A DNA stretch of 16,544 bases from CAYQJV01 sp964417925. Its GTDB lineage: Bacteria > Hydrothermota > Tepidihabitantia > B3-TA06 > CAYQJV01. Where the stretch lies: NCBI GenBank assembly GCA_964417925.1, contig CAYQJV010000036.1:1-16544 (forward strand), in the 5' to 3' direction. A program made the position numbers and the translations under genes. The notes below the pieces were generated by a model. That model saw only the letters and a list, made by a program, of their open reading frames with translations, was not told where the DNA came from and searched no databases. Positions 6,288-15,146 of the stretch are shown piece by piece; the first letter of the stretch is position 1, and every line of letters begins with the position of its first letter.

Positions 6288-8360
6288 ATGTTGTTTTTTA
6301 TTTTTGTTGCCCTGAAGGGGGGTTATGCAGAAAAAGGAATTGTGCTTGATGGAAGAGAGGATCCGGTTTATCTTGAGGCAGACTCTGCTGAACTTTGGTT
6401 TGAGGTCTTTCCCGACTTTGGTGAGAAATCGGATGAGAGGACGGTTGTAAAGGTTGTCTATGATGCCCAGAATCTTTATGTTCTTTTCAAATGTTATGCA
6501 ACGGAGGGGATAACCAAGAGACTTGGTGGGGATGAGGATGAGGTAACTCTTTATCTTGATCCTTTTTATTCAAGAACAACTGCATACTACTTCTCTGTTT
6601 CAATATCGGGGGAGAAGTACGATGGAATAATTTTTGACGATGGAAAAAGACAGGATCCATCCTGGGATGGAATATGGTATGCAAAAACAAAGGCAGGAAA
6701 GGGTATATGGATTGCTGAAATAAAGATACCATTCAAGAGTATAAGATACAAAAGGGATGCTGAAAAATGGGGAATTCAGTTCAAAAGATACATTGCAAAA
6801 AAGAGAACAACGATTGTCTGGAAGGGATATGAGCAGAGGGAGGGGAGTATGCCCGTTTCAAAGTATGGGGAGATAAAGGGGATAATGCCCGAAAGCAGGG
6901 GATATGCCTTTGAAATATATCCCGTGGGAATTGTGAGGGAGAACCTGTATGAAGGAGAGGAGGAGATCGTTAAGAGGGCGGGGCTTGATTTATCATGGGG
7001 AATAACCTCCTCCCTTGTAATGCAGGCAACCTTCTATCCTGATTTTGCAGAGATAGAGGCAGACCCATACACCGTCAATCTTTCAAAGTATGAGACCTAT
7101 TACCCTGAAAAAAGACCCTTCTTTGTTGAGGGGGCAGATATTTTTAAGGTATCGGTCCCCGGAATCGGAGAATTCTACCACCCCTTTCAGATTTTCTATA
7201 CGAGAAGAATAGGGAAAAAACTTCCGGATGGGAGGGAGGTTCCGATAATTACCGGTTTAAAGCTCACCCAGAAAGAGAAGAGATATGATTTTGGTTTTAT
7301 TTCGGTCCTCACAGATTCCCTTGAGCAGGAAAAGAGAACATTCTGGACAGCGGGGAGATACAAAAAAAGAATGTTTAAAAACTCTGAAATAGGAATAATG
7401 GAGGTTTCAAGGCACCGAGGAGGCAGTTTAAGTGCGGTTATTGAGATTGATGGGGTTTTTAGGTTTCACGAGGGGTCAAATATTGTTTTTCAGGCTGCTC
7501 AATCATGGGATACCACAAGAGGGGGAGGAATAAATACCGGAGGGGTTATCATCGGCAATAAATGGAGGACATATTTCTCTGCGACATACACGGATGAAAA
7601 TTTTGATTTTTCAAAAACCGGTTATATGAATATTGACAGGGGAGAAAAGAAAATAATGCTTGCCACAGGTCCCTGGCTTTTCTTCAATCAGGGGAGTGTA
7701 AGGTGGTTCACTCCCGGTTTTGGAGTAGGAATTTCAAAGGACATATTTCAAGTTGATTATTCACGAGGAATATGTGGATGGCTGAGCATGGGGTTCAGAA
7801 ATGGAGCAGGGTTTAGCATCAACCTTCACAGGGGATGGGTAAACGGTGAGATTTACAGAGGCGATACCCTGTGGTATGGATCATGGAATGTAAACATGAA
7901 CTACTGGACCCAGGGAGGGAGGTTCAATCATGGTGCATGGATAAGTCATGGATATGGCTACAACTATCTGAGGGGTTGGCTTGCAAAAAGGTGGATGGGA
8001 AGTGCATGGTTTTACCTTAATCCTTTTCCAAGGTTTTCCTTTCATTTCTCCTTTGATTTTACAACTGAATACACTCCTGAGGGAAGAATGTGTCAGAACA
8101 CCCTGAGCATTAATCCAAGGCTTTCCTTTACAATTTCTCCCGATGCATACATTAACTTTTATCTGCAGCCGGTTTTTATTGAAACTTTTGAGGATTTCAG
8201 TTTTTATCATCTTATTACCGGAGGGCTTTTTGCATGGGAGATAAAGCCGAAGTCATGGATATATCTTGCATTCACATCAATAAGAGAAAGAAAGGATGTG
8301 GAGTTTACTGAAACTGAAAGAGTTGTTGCATTCAAGATAAAATGGGTATTCAGCTTTTAA
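6288..8360 (+). CDS. DUF5916 outer-membrane barrel with N-terminal CBM9-like domain
   Basis: A 690-residue exported protein. Residues about 17-195 form a CBM9-like beta-sandwich, recognisable from GIVLDGREDPVYLEAD, VVYDAQNLYVLFKCYA and WIAEIKIPFKSIRY. From about 196 to the end it matches DUF5916, with the diagnostic YYPEKRPFFVEGADIF at 271-286, then many alternating aromatic strands and a terminal phenylalanine, typical of an outer-membrane beta-barrel. The family is common in Bacteroidota, Gemmatimonadota and Acidobacteriota, and its function is unclear; binding of sugars or glycans is only suggested by the N-terminal domain. The signal sequence is very short (MLFFIFVALKGGYA). An in-frame TGA at 6273-6275, 15 bases before the ATG, excludes a longer N-terminus. 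AGGAGGTG precedes the start, and the gap to the permease is 1 base. Confidence 0.85.
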   Translation: MLFFIFVALKGGYAEKGIVLDGREDPVYLEADSAELWFEVFPDFGEKSDERTVVKVVYDAQNLYVLFKCYATEGITKRLGGDEDEVTLYLDPFYSRTTAYYFSVSISGEKYDGIIFDDGKRQDPSWDGIWYAKTKAGKGIWIAEIKIPFKSIRYKRDAEKWGIQFKRYIAKKRTTIVWKGYEQREGSMPVSKYGEIKGIMPESRGYAFEIYPVGIVRENLYEGEEEIVKRAGLDLSWGITSSLVMQATFYPDFAEIEADPYTVNLSKYETYYPEKRPFFVEGADIFKVSVPGIGEFYHPFQIFYTRRIGKKLPDGREVPIITGLKLTQKEKRYDFGFISVLTDSLEQEKRTFWTAGRYKKRMFKNSEIGIMEVSRHRGGSLSAVIEIDGVFRFHEGSNIVFQAAQSWDTTRGGGINTGGVIIGNKWRTYFSATYTDENFDFSKTGYMNIDRGEKKIMLATGPWLFFNQGSVRWFTPGFGVGISKDIFQVDYSRGICGWLSMGFRNGAGFSINLHRGWVNGEIYRGDTLWYGSWNVNMNYWTQGGRFNHGAWISHGYGYNYLRGWLAKRWMGSAWFYLNPFPRFSFHFSFDFTTEYTPEGRMCQNTLSINPRLSFTISPDAYINFYLQPVFIETFEDFSFYHLITGGLFAWEIKPKSWIYLAFTSIRERKDVEFTETERVVAFKIKWVFSF

Positions 8361-8372
8361 AAGGAGGTTGAT

Positions 8373-10577
8373 ATGTTCGTGTTTCTTCTTTTTTCAGCCC
8401 TTATACATGGAAGGGTGTATGATAAGGAAACTGGAGACCCCCTTTTTCCTGTCAATGTTTACACCCATGATAGAAGCACAGGGACAACGACTGATAAGAA
8501 TGGATATTACAGACTCCAACTTAAAGAGGGGAGGTATAAAATTTATTTTTCAATTGTTGGGTACAGGACTGTTGAGAAAGAAATAAAACTAAAAAAAGGT
8601 GAAGCTAAGGTAGTTGATATTGGAATGAGGATGGAGCCTTTAAAAATGAAGGAGATAACTGTAAGAGCCCAGAAACAGGAGTTTAAGGAAATCCCTGGAA
8701 TAAGATCCGCTGTTTTGTATGAAAGGGAGATAAGGACAATACCGAGTTTCCTTGAGGAGGACATTTTGAGGACATTCTCGATGCTTCCGGGCGTAACCCA
8801 GGCAGCAGACTTTTCAACTGGACTTTTTGTAAGGGGAGCTGGATGCGATGCAAACCTATTCCTGCTTGATGGTGTACAGCTCTTCAATATGCAACATTTT
8901 GGAGGAGTTGTTTCAATATTTGATGCTGACATGGTTAAAAAGGGAGAACTTGTCCTTTCGGGGATTCCCGCAGAGTATGATGGAAGGTTATCTGCCGTTG
9001 TGAATATAAAGACAAAACCAGGAAGCAGAAAAAAGCACTCTCTAAATCTCTCTTTAAGCACGCTTTCTGCAAAGGCATCTGGAGATGGTCCATTTCTTTT
9101 CGGTTCAACCTATGCATTTTCTATAAGAAGAACATATCTGGATAAACTTTTTTCCATTTTCTCAAAAGAATATGTCTTCCCATATTACTTTTACGATGTC
9201 TACATGAAGATTGGGAAAGACCTTGAGAACTCACATACATTTTTAACATGTTTTTTGAATCAGGATATTTTCTACTATACAACAGAAGATGTTGATGTGA
9301 GTTTTACATGGAGCAACAGAGTGCTTGCTTTAAATCATTTTCAGAAAATTCAAAAAAACAGTATGCTTCATTTTGTCATCGGAAATACATGGTTTCTGAT
9401 GAATGCAGATATTGCAGATAGTTTTATTGTGGTGAAAAACAGAATAGCATCTCCTTCGTTAAAGTTGAGTTTTGAGTATCCTACAGAAAGGCACAGGATA
9501 AAAATAGGGACAGATTTTGAAACCGATGACATAAACTACTCATACAGGGTTCAGGATGGAATGAATTTTTTTCTATCTGCAGTTACGCAGAGTTTTGGAA
9601 TATATGCAGAGGACATGATTGAAATTGAAGATAAAGCTCTTTTTACTCCTGGGTTAAGGGTTAATCTTTTTTACAGCCGAGAGCAGAAAAAGTCAGGTGG
9701 TTCTTTTTACATAAGACCATCTCCAAGGCTTTCCTTTAAGTATTTTCTAAATGAGATAACCGCAGTTGTGCTATCAGCAGGGATTTTCAATCAGTTTCTT
9801 GTTGCCACTGTTTCAGAGGAGGATTATCTTGCTCCATTTCTTGTACTTTGGCTTCCTGCTGGAAAGAAATACGGTCCTCCAAATGCTCTGCACCTTAACT
9901 TTGGGGTTGAGGGATGGCTTGGAGAGGGAACGAGCTACTTTGCAGAACTCTATTACCGAAAATACAACGATATCCTGATAATGCAGGAAAATGAAAAGAT
10001 TGATATTGAAGACCTGTGGGGAACCCTGTTCAAAGAACCGGGAGAGGGGAATGCATGGGGTGTTGATGTGCTTTTAAAAAAGATAACGGGAAGATTTACA
10101 GGATGGATATCATACTCACTTATGTTTTCAGAGGTCTGTTTTGAAGGAAAAAGATACCCTCCAGTATGGGATAGAAGGCATAATTTTAAAGGAGTCCTTC
10201 TCTTTGATTTTGGAAAAGGAATAAGAATGGGAATAGAAACAAGTTTTGCCTCAGGAAATCCATACACAGGGGTTATGGCAAGATACAGAAGATGGTATTA
10301 TGATATGGTTAATGATACTCTTGGTTTCTACTGGATTGAGGTCCCGGCCAAAAAGAACTCAATGAGGTATCCTGCATACTTCAGAACCGACCTGAGCCTT
10401 ATAAAAGAGTTCTCCATTTTTGGAAAGGACGGAGAGATAAAGGTGAGCATAATCAATGTTACAAATAGGAAAAATGTCTTTTTCTATTACTATGACTATG
10501 AAAAAGAACCACCGGTGAGAAAGGAGATAACAATGCTCCCAATATTTCCATCCTGTGGAATAAAAATCAGGTTTTAG
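8373..10577 (+). CDS. TonB-dependent outer-membrane receptor
   Basis: A 734-residue receptor for energised uptake across the outer membrane. Residues about 12-87 are a CarboxypepD_reg-like domain (GRVYDKETGDPLFPVNVY; GYRTVEKEI). EITVRA at 94-99 is a TonB-box-like segment. The plug spans about 105-220, with TFSMLPGVTQ, LFVRGAGCDANLFLLDGVQL and EYDGRLSAVVNIKTKPG. The remainder is a 22-strand-type barrel ending in LPIFPSCGIKIRF, a typical receptor C-terminus with a terminal phenylalanine. The signal sequence is only about 10 hydrophobic residues (MFVFLLFSAL) before the regulatory-like domain begins, and the stop of the preceding gene is in frame 15 bases upstream, so no extension is possible. 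The DUF4249 lipoprotein gene follows at 9 bases, the usual partner of such receptors. Substrate unknown; the nearby peptidases suggest peptides. Confidence 0.92.
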   Translation: MFVFLLFSALIHGRVYDKETGDPLFPVNVYTHDRSTGTTTDKNGYYRLQLKEGRYKIYFSIVGYRTVEKEIKLKKGEAKVVDIGMRMEPLKMKEITVRAQKQEFKEIPGIRSAVLYEREIRTIPSFLEEDILRTFSMLPGVTQAADFSTGLFVRGAGCDANLFLLDGVQLFNMQHFGGVVSIFDADMVKKGELVLSGIPAEYDGRLSAVVNIKTKPGSRKKHSLNLSLSTLSAKASGDGPFLFGSTYAFSIRRTYLDKLFSIFSKEYVFPYYFYDVYMKIGKDLENSHTFLTCFLNQDIFYYTTEDVDVSFTWSNRVLALNHFQKIQKNSMLHFVIGNTWFLMNADIADSFIVVKNRIASPSLKLSFEYPTERHRIKIGTDFETDDINYSYRVQDGMNFFLSAVTQSFGIYAEDMIEIEDKALFTPGLRVNLFYSREQKKSGGSFYIRPSPRLSFKYFLNEITAVVLSAGIFNQFLVATVSEEDYLAPFLVLWLPAGKKYGPPNALHLNFGVEGWLGEGTSYFAELYYRKYNDILIMQENEKIDIEDLWGTLFKEPGEGNAWGVDVLLKKITGRFTGWISYSLMFSEVCFEGKRYPPVWDRRHNFKGVLLFDFGKGIRMGIETSFASGNPYTGVMARYRRWYYDMVNDTLGFYWIEVPAKKNSMRYPAYFRTDLSLIKEFSIFGKDGEIKVSIINVTNRKNVFFYYYDYEKEPPVRKEITMLPIFPSCGIKIRF

Positions 10578-10583
10578 GAGGTG
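10576..10583 (+). promoter_or_regulatory. Shine-Dalgarno that fixes the DUF4249 start
   Basis: AGGAGGTG lies 3 bases before the ATG at 10587 (core-to-start spacing about 5). An in-frame GTG at 10581 is part of this ribosome-binding site itself, so it is unlikely to be the start. It also overlaps the TonB receptor stop codon by 2 bases, so the two genes are tightly packed. Confidence 0.75.
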
Positions 10584-10586
10584 TTT

Positions 10587-11315
10587 ATGAGGAAGTATCT
10601 TTTGTGTATTCTTCTTTTCAGTTTCTGTGAGAAAAATCCCAAAACAGAGTTTGAAAGCTTCTATGTTGTTTTTGGGGTTATTTCACCTGAAGCAGCGGAG
10701 CAAAGAGTGGTTTTTGATTCAAGTTACTCCATTACAGAAGAGGTCACAGATACCACGGGAATAGAGGGAGCAGAGGTTATTTTTATATCAGAAAATGATA
10801 CGATTTATCTTTCTGAAAAGGAAAAAGGAGTTTATGTTACAGAACAGAGCATAAAGCATGGAAAGGAATACCAGCTTGAGATTTTCCATAATGGCAGCTT
10901 TATTGTATCAGAAAAAACGAAGGTTCCCGAAAGGATCAAGATAAAAAGCCCCTTATGGGGTGATACGGTTATCTTTGAAAAGGGAGAACTTCTTATCTGG
11001 AACAGAGCAGAAGGATGTTATAAAAACACCTATGTTGTATGGTCAAAAATCGCAGGAGATGGGGATGAACCGAGCGGAACATTAATTTCACCGGTTCTTG
11101 CCTCCCTTGATACATTTTCAAACATATTCAACCATGCATCAATGTTTCCGGTCCTTGACACATTCTACTTCGTCTATGTTGAAGGATACGATGAGAATGG
11201 ATACCGCTGGCTCAGAGGTGAATACGAGCTTTTTGATAGGGAAAATGTTAAAGGAGCCTTTTTCTCCTTTTCAAAGGACAGTGTTCTTGTTTACATAAAA
11301 GGAGGTGAGGGATGA
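10587..11315 (+). CDS. DUF4249-like outer-membrane lipoprotein
   Basis: A 242-residue lipoprotein from the ATG at 10587. The N-terminus is MRKYLLCILLFSFC, with a basic start, a hydrophobic core and a lipobox ending in Cys14, so it should be lipidated and anchored in the envelope. The next part (FYVVFGVISPEAAEQRVVFD, then GIEGAEVIFISENDTIYLSE, GVYVTEQSIKHGKEYQLEIF and KTKVPERIKI) follows the beta-sandwich pattern of DUF4249 proteins of Bacteroidota, which are encoded next to TonB receptors and are thought to act like SusD-type partners at the cell surface. It is shorter than many DUF4249 proteins. Its stop overlaps the start of the next gene (ATGA). Family assignment rests on pattern and position, and substrate binding is inferred. 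Confidence 0.75.
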   Translation: MRKYLLCILLFSFCEKNPKTEFESFYVVFGVISPEAAEQRVVFDSSYSITEEVTDTTGIEGAEVIFISENDTIYLSEKEKGVYVTEQSIKHGKEYQLEIFHNGSFIVSEKTKVPERIKIKSPLWGDTVIFEKGELLIWNRAEGCYKNTYVVWSKIAGDGDEPSGTLISPVLASLDTFSNIFNHASMFPVLDTFYFVYVEGYDENGYRWLRGEYELFDRENVKGAFFSFSKDSVLVYIKGGEG

Positions 11316-13903
11316 TGTCTCTCTTTATTCTTGCCCTAAAGGGCATTGGAACAAAGCATTTTACAGTTTACTATCCAGAGGAATACAGGACCCAGGCAAT
11401 GCATGCCCTTTACTATCTTGAAAAATACCGAAAGCATGTGAACTCAATTACAGGAGGAAATCCAGGAAGGCTCGTTGTGGTAATAGAGGATATAGGGGTT
11501 ATCTCAAATGGATTTGCAGACCCCACTGCTCCAACCATTCATCTCTTTACGAATGTTCCAAAAGAGTTTCAGAGGAGCTGGTGGAGGGTGGTATCGGTCC
11601 ATGAATATACCCATATCTCCCATCTCACAAATGTTTCCGGGGTTCCAAAATTTTTGAGGTTCTTTACTGGAAAATGGTTTCTTCCAAACATGATGTTCAA
11701 CCCCCTTTACATGATAGAAGGGGTAACGGTGTTTACTGAATCATCAATTGTTCCCTATGAGGGAAGGCTGAATGAAGGATACTTTGATGCATACACAGAC
11801 CTTGTTGCAAAGCACAGAAAAATCCCTAATATTTCCTATCTTTCCCATCTTCCTGCAAATTACCCTGGCTACAGGCTTGCATATCTTCTTGGGTCCGAGT
11901 TTACAGAGTATCTCTCAGGAGACAGTGCTCTAAATTACAATCCAGAAGAATCAATGCTTCCAAAATACTACACCGATTACGGAAAAACCCTGTCCCAGCT
12001 TACAGGAATTGATTTTCCTGCAAAAAGGATATGGAAGAAGACAAGAAGGGAGCTCTACTATACATGGAAAAGGGAGCAGGAGAAGAAAAGAGGATACAGA
12101 GAAACAGGAGAAAACATAAGAAAGGAATACCGGCTTTCCCATCTTGCTGAAAACAAGGGGACCCTCTACTATTACCGGGTCGTTAACAAAAGGGTATCCT
12201 ATGACTTTCCCCTTTATTATGGAGAGATAGTCTCCTTCAATCCAGAAACAAAAAGAGCAGGAACCATTGTGAAGGGATATCTCGCAACACCAATAAGGTT
12301 TTATAAAGACACCCTCTACTTTGGATTGCTTGACCTTGATAAAAATGGGAAGAACATCACAATGCTCGGACTCGCATACTCGGTCCTCCTTTTCAAATGG
12401 TTCAATGGAAAAATAGAAAGGCTTGCAAAGGATAAAATAAAGACCATTGCAGTTTATAACGGTGATGTTTTTTACAGTGTTGATAAGGGTGATGGGTCCG
12501 TTATTTACCGGATTTTTGGAAAGAAAAAAGAGGTTTACAGAACCTTTGACAGCCTTCTTGTTCAGGACATGGTCTTTGATGAAAAGGGAAACCTCTGGTT
12601 CATTGGATACCTGGAAGGGGATGGAAACAACATATACATGCTTGATAAATCCAAGAACCTTACCCGGATTACTGACTTTGATTTCTCTTTTGCAGACCTT
12701 TTCTACCGGGATAAAAGCCTTTACTTCTGTGCAAACTACAATGGAAGATGCAGGGCTTACCGGTATGATATTCAGAAGAGAAAGTTCTATCTTATTGATG
12801 CAGATGATTACACCAGGTATCCTGTAAGGGATGGTGATTTTCTCCATTATACAGGGATCGCAGTTGATGGAGAGGTTTTAAAAAGGGTTAAATACAGAGA
12901 AAAAGAGATTGAATTTAAAGAAACAAGGAAAAGGCTTGAATTTCCTGGAGAGGTTGATGTTGTTGAAAGGGGGATGCTGGATGATTTTTTCACCATGCTC
13001 TTCCCTGATGCCATCTTCCCCTTTATGGGAAATTACTATGGGGCAGGAGTTTTCGGGCATAATGCATTGCAGACGAATTTCTATCTTATCACAGCGGGGA
13101 TTGATACAACCAGAGAGTTCTCCTATGACCTCTGGTATGAATACCGAGGATTTGCAGGAACAGTGCTTGATGTAAGAGTTGAAAAGACCCTTAAAAATAC
13201 CGGATTTTCTGTCTCAAATGTTCTTTATGCATCCCTTTTTGGATTTTTAAGGGAGCTTGATTTTATGTTCTCTCTTTATCCCTTTACCCTTGAGAGCTCG
13301 GTTATTGGAGGAATGGTATGCAGTCCCTCTGGAGACGATGAGCTCGGAATATACGGTGGGAGGAGGTTCTATCTTGACAGGCTTGATAAATACGGATATG
13401 AGCTTGGAGCATATATAAAAAGACCCTTTTCCTTTTTATCCGTTGAGCCTGAGCTGAGCTATGCCTTTTCTACTGAGGGGGTGGAGGTTGCCATGCCATC
13501 AAAAAGAAGCATCTCTGGGTCATGGGGTTTAAAAATGGATTTAAGGGTTGTTTTCCCTCTTTTTGAGCTGAACCGGGGAATTGAGTTACCTCATTTCTTT
13601 GCAGAGAGGTTCTATCTCACAGCGGAGTTTGAGCAGGGATTTGCAGATAGTTTAAGGATATATAACCTGCTTTCATACATAACCACGGATATGAGTGTTT
13701 TCAGCGGATTTTTGAAATTCTCCCTTTCTCTTGGGGCTGGATATGACCCCAAGGAGGGATTTTTCCCGGTAATAGGGATTGGAACAGAGATTTCAAGGCT
13801 TGCAGATCTTCGGGGATTTGCAAAAAGGCTTGATAGCAGAAGATACCATCCAATTTTACAGGATGCAATTTTAAAAACCATGCAAAATGAGTGGAAGAAC
13901 TGA
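11312..13903 (+). CDS. Gluzincin-type surface metallopeptidase with propeller-like and barrel regions
   Basis: An 863-residue exported protein. Residues about 14-250 look like a peptidase MA/M1-like gluzincin: HEYTH at 97-101 supplies two zinc histidines and the base Glu98, and Glu136 in PLYMIEG is the probable third ligand, 34 residues on. Residues about 265-545 contain repeated strands ending in short turns (DKNGKNITML, DEKGNLWFIG, GDGNNIYMLDKSKNLTRITD), suggesting a TolB/PD40-like beta-propeller. Residues about 550-840 have alternating strands like an outer-membrane barrel, followed by a polar tail without a terminal aromatic. The likely job is proteolysis at the outer membrane; substrate unknown. 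The signal sequence is tiny (MMSLFILALKG), and an in-frame TGA at 11306-11308 blocks extension. ATG at 11315 is an equally possible start. GGAGGTG precedes both. Confidence 0.75.
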   Translation: MMSLFILALKGIGTKHFTVYYPEEYRTQAMHALYYLEKYRKHVNSITGGNPGRLVVVIEDIGVISNGFADPTAPTIHLFTNVPKEFQRSWWRVVSVHEYTHISHLTNVSGVPKFLRFFTGKWFLPNMMFNPLYMIEGVTVFTESSIVPYEGRLNEGYFDAYTDLVAKHRKIPNISYLSHLPANYPGYRLAYLLGSEFTEYLSGDSALNYNPEESMLPKYYTDYGKTLSQLTGIDFPAKRIWKKTRRELYYTWKREQEKKRGYRETGENIRKEYRLSHLAENKGTLYYYRVVNKRVSYDFPLYYGEIVSFNPETKRAGTIVKGYLATPIRFYKDTLYFGLLDLDKNGKNITMLGLAYSVLLFKWFNGKIERLAKDKIKTIAVYNGDVFYSVDKGDGSVIYRIFGKKKEVYRTFDSLLVQDMVFDEKGNLWFIGYLEGDGNNIYMLDKSKNLTRITDFDFSFADLFYRDKSLYFCANYNGRCRAYRYDIQKRKFYLIDADDYTRYPVRDGDFLHYTGIAVDGEVLKRVKYREKEIEFKETRKRLEFPGEVDVVERGMLDDFFTMLFPDAIFPFMGNYYGAGVFGHNALQTNFYLITAGIDTTREFSYDLWYEYRGFAGTVLDVRVEKTLKNTGFSVSNVLYASLFGFLRELDFMFSLYPFTLESSVIGGMVCSPSGDDELGIYGGRRFYLDRLDKYGYELGAYIKRPFSFLSVEPELSYAFSTEGVEVAMPSKRSISGSWGLKMDLRVVFPLFELNRGIELPHFFAERFYLTAEFEQGFADSLRIYNLLSYITTDMSVFSGFLKFSLSLGAGYDPKEGFFPVIGIGTEISRLADLRGFAKRLDSRRYHPILQDAILKTMQNEWKN

Positions 13904-13915
13904 AAAGGAGGTGCC

Positions 13916-15130
13916 ATGCTTTGGATTGTCTTTTCCTTTTATCTTGATGATGTTGTTCTCATAAAGGAGGGGATGATGAGAGTAACATCCCCTTCCCTTA
14001 TAAAAAGGGAAATCCTTGTTGGAAAGGGAGAATGGATTGACTCAACAAAACTGAAAGAAATAGAGAACAGGCTCAGGGACCTGCAGCTCTTTGTTGATGT
14101 TGAGGTATATCCAGCAGACAGCACCGCAGATACAACGGACCTTGTTGTAAAGATAAAGGAGTTCTGGTATCTCTGGCCCATCATAAATATCTACAAGTCC
14201 GATGAAACGGGCTGGAACTTTGGAATAGGGGTAAGCTTTGCAAACTTCAGGGGGATGAACCAGAAGCTCTTTTTTATCTATAACTTCGGTGGAGAGACAT
14301 CATACAGCTTCTCATTCCTTGACCCATGGACAAGGGGGCACAAGTATCACTGGGAATTATCCCTTTCAAAAAGAAAGTGGTGGAGAAATATTGAAGAGTT
14401 CACCCAGGATGAAAAGGAAGCGGGAATAAACTTTGGAACAAACATAACTCATTACCTTTCATGGACAGCAGGATTGGAAATAAAGGAGGTAAGGGCAGAT
14501 ACAGCTGAAAGAACGGTATCCCCCTCCAACAGGGACAGGTATGTGGCTTCTTCAATTGAGATTTTCTACAATACAAAGGACAGCGAGGAAAACCCAACAA
14601 AAGGAGCAAAGCACACATTATCATACTCATACTCAAAGGGAATTGACCCTGGATTTTCAATCCATGAGATAGAGGCATGGTTCAGATTTTACAAAAAGGT
14701 TTTCACAGATGATGTCCTTGCAATTGAACTCGGAGCGAGCATGAACTTTGGTGAGGTAATTCCCGCATACCGGAAGGAGTATATCGGTGGAGAGCAGACG
14801 GTAAGGGGATGGAGATATGGCTCTTTGAGAGGAAACCACAGGTTCTATGCCTCTGTTGAATACAGAATACCCCTTGTACCAATAAAGAGAAGGAATGTCC
14901 TATTTTTCAAGAACTTAAGATGCGGTGTCTCCTGGTATAACTTTTATGATATTGGCACAACAGCAGACTCAATCAGGGTTTCAAAGGAGTTTTTAAAAGA
15001 GCTTTCTGTTATAACATCTTTTGGGGCGGGGATAAACATATTTCTTCCATTCATTCAGTCCATGAGACTGCAGCTCGCCTATGCAGATGATAGGTGGAAC
15101 ATAGGGTTAAATGCGGGGTGGAGATTTTAA
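13916..15130 (+). CDS. Small Omp85/BamA-like protein with a single POTRA domain
   Basis: A 404-residue outer-membrane protein. Residues about 12-84 resemble one POTRA domain (VVLIKEG near the start, KLKEIENRLRDLQLFVDVEVYP at 45-66, then TDLVVKIKE). The rest is a 16-strand-type bacterial surface antigen barrel, with the Omp85 lid-loop motif VRGW at 296-299 and a C-terminal phenylalanine (NAGWRF). Canonical BamA has five POTRA domains and about 800 residues and TamA has three, so this is a compact paralog rather than the essential assembly factor. It might insert or secrete a neighbouring product such as the peptidases or receptor; this is inferred from the operon only. The signal sequence is very short (MLWIVFSFYL), bounded upstream by the in-frame stop of the previous gene. 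AAGGAGGTG gives the start. Confidence 0.85.
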   Translation: MLWIVFSFYLDDVVLIKEGMMRVTSPSLIKREILVGKGEWIDSTKLKEIENRLRDLQLFVDVEVYPADSTADTTDLVVKIKEFWYLWPIINIYKSDETGWNFGIGVSFANFRGMNQKLFFIYNFGGETSYSFSFLDPWTRGHKYHWELSLSKRKWWRNIEEFTQDEKEAGINFGTNITHYLSWTAGLEIKEVRADTAERTVSPSNRDRYVASSIEIFYNTKDSEENPTKGAKHTLSYSYSKGIDPGFSIHEIEAWFRFYKKVFTDDVLAIELGASMNFGEVIPAYRKEYIGGEQTVRGWRYGSLRGNHRFYASVEYRIPLVPIKRRNVLFFKNLRCGVSWYNFYDIGTTADSIRVSKEFLKELSVITSFGAGINIFLPFIQSMRLQLAYADDRWNIGLNAGWRF

Positions 15131-15135
15131 TCAAA

Positions 15136-15143
15136 AAGGAGGT
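15136..15143 (+). promoter_or_regulatory. Shine-Dalgarno that decides the M1 peptidase start
   Basis: AAGGAGGT sits 3 bases before the ATG at 15147. An in-frame ATG at 15111 inside the Omp85 gene would give a longer N-terminus (MRGGDFNQKGGK then MLALIFLAF), but it lacks a good ribosome-binding site. The downstream ATG is therefore preferred. Confidence 0.7.
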
Positions 15144-15146
15144 AAG

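Noticed and set aside
8543..9061. Minus-strand open frame (172 codons) inside the TonB receptor plug region
   Set aside because: The plus strand encodes the diagnostic plug motifs here; the antisense product is Ser/Pro/Phe-rich shadow sequence.
10581..10586. GTG start two codons upstream for the DUF4249 lipoprotein
   Set aside because: The GTG is part of the AGGAGGTG ribosome-binding site; starting at ATG 10587 gives a normal MRKY lipoprotein signal.
11951..12847. Long minus-strand open frame (298 codons) inside the metallopeptidase gene
   Set aside because: It lies wholly antisense to a gene with clear domains and strong ribosome-binding site; its translation is low-complexity with many Ile, Val and Ser and no recognisable motif, and it has no plausible promoter or operon partner.
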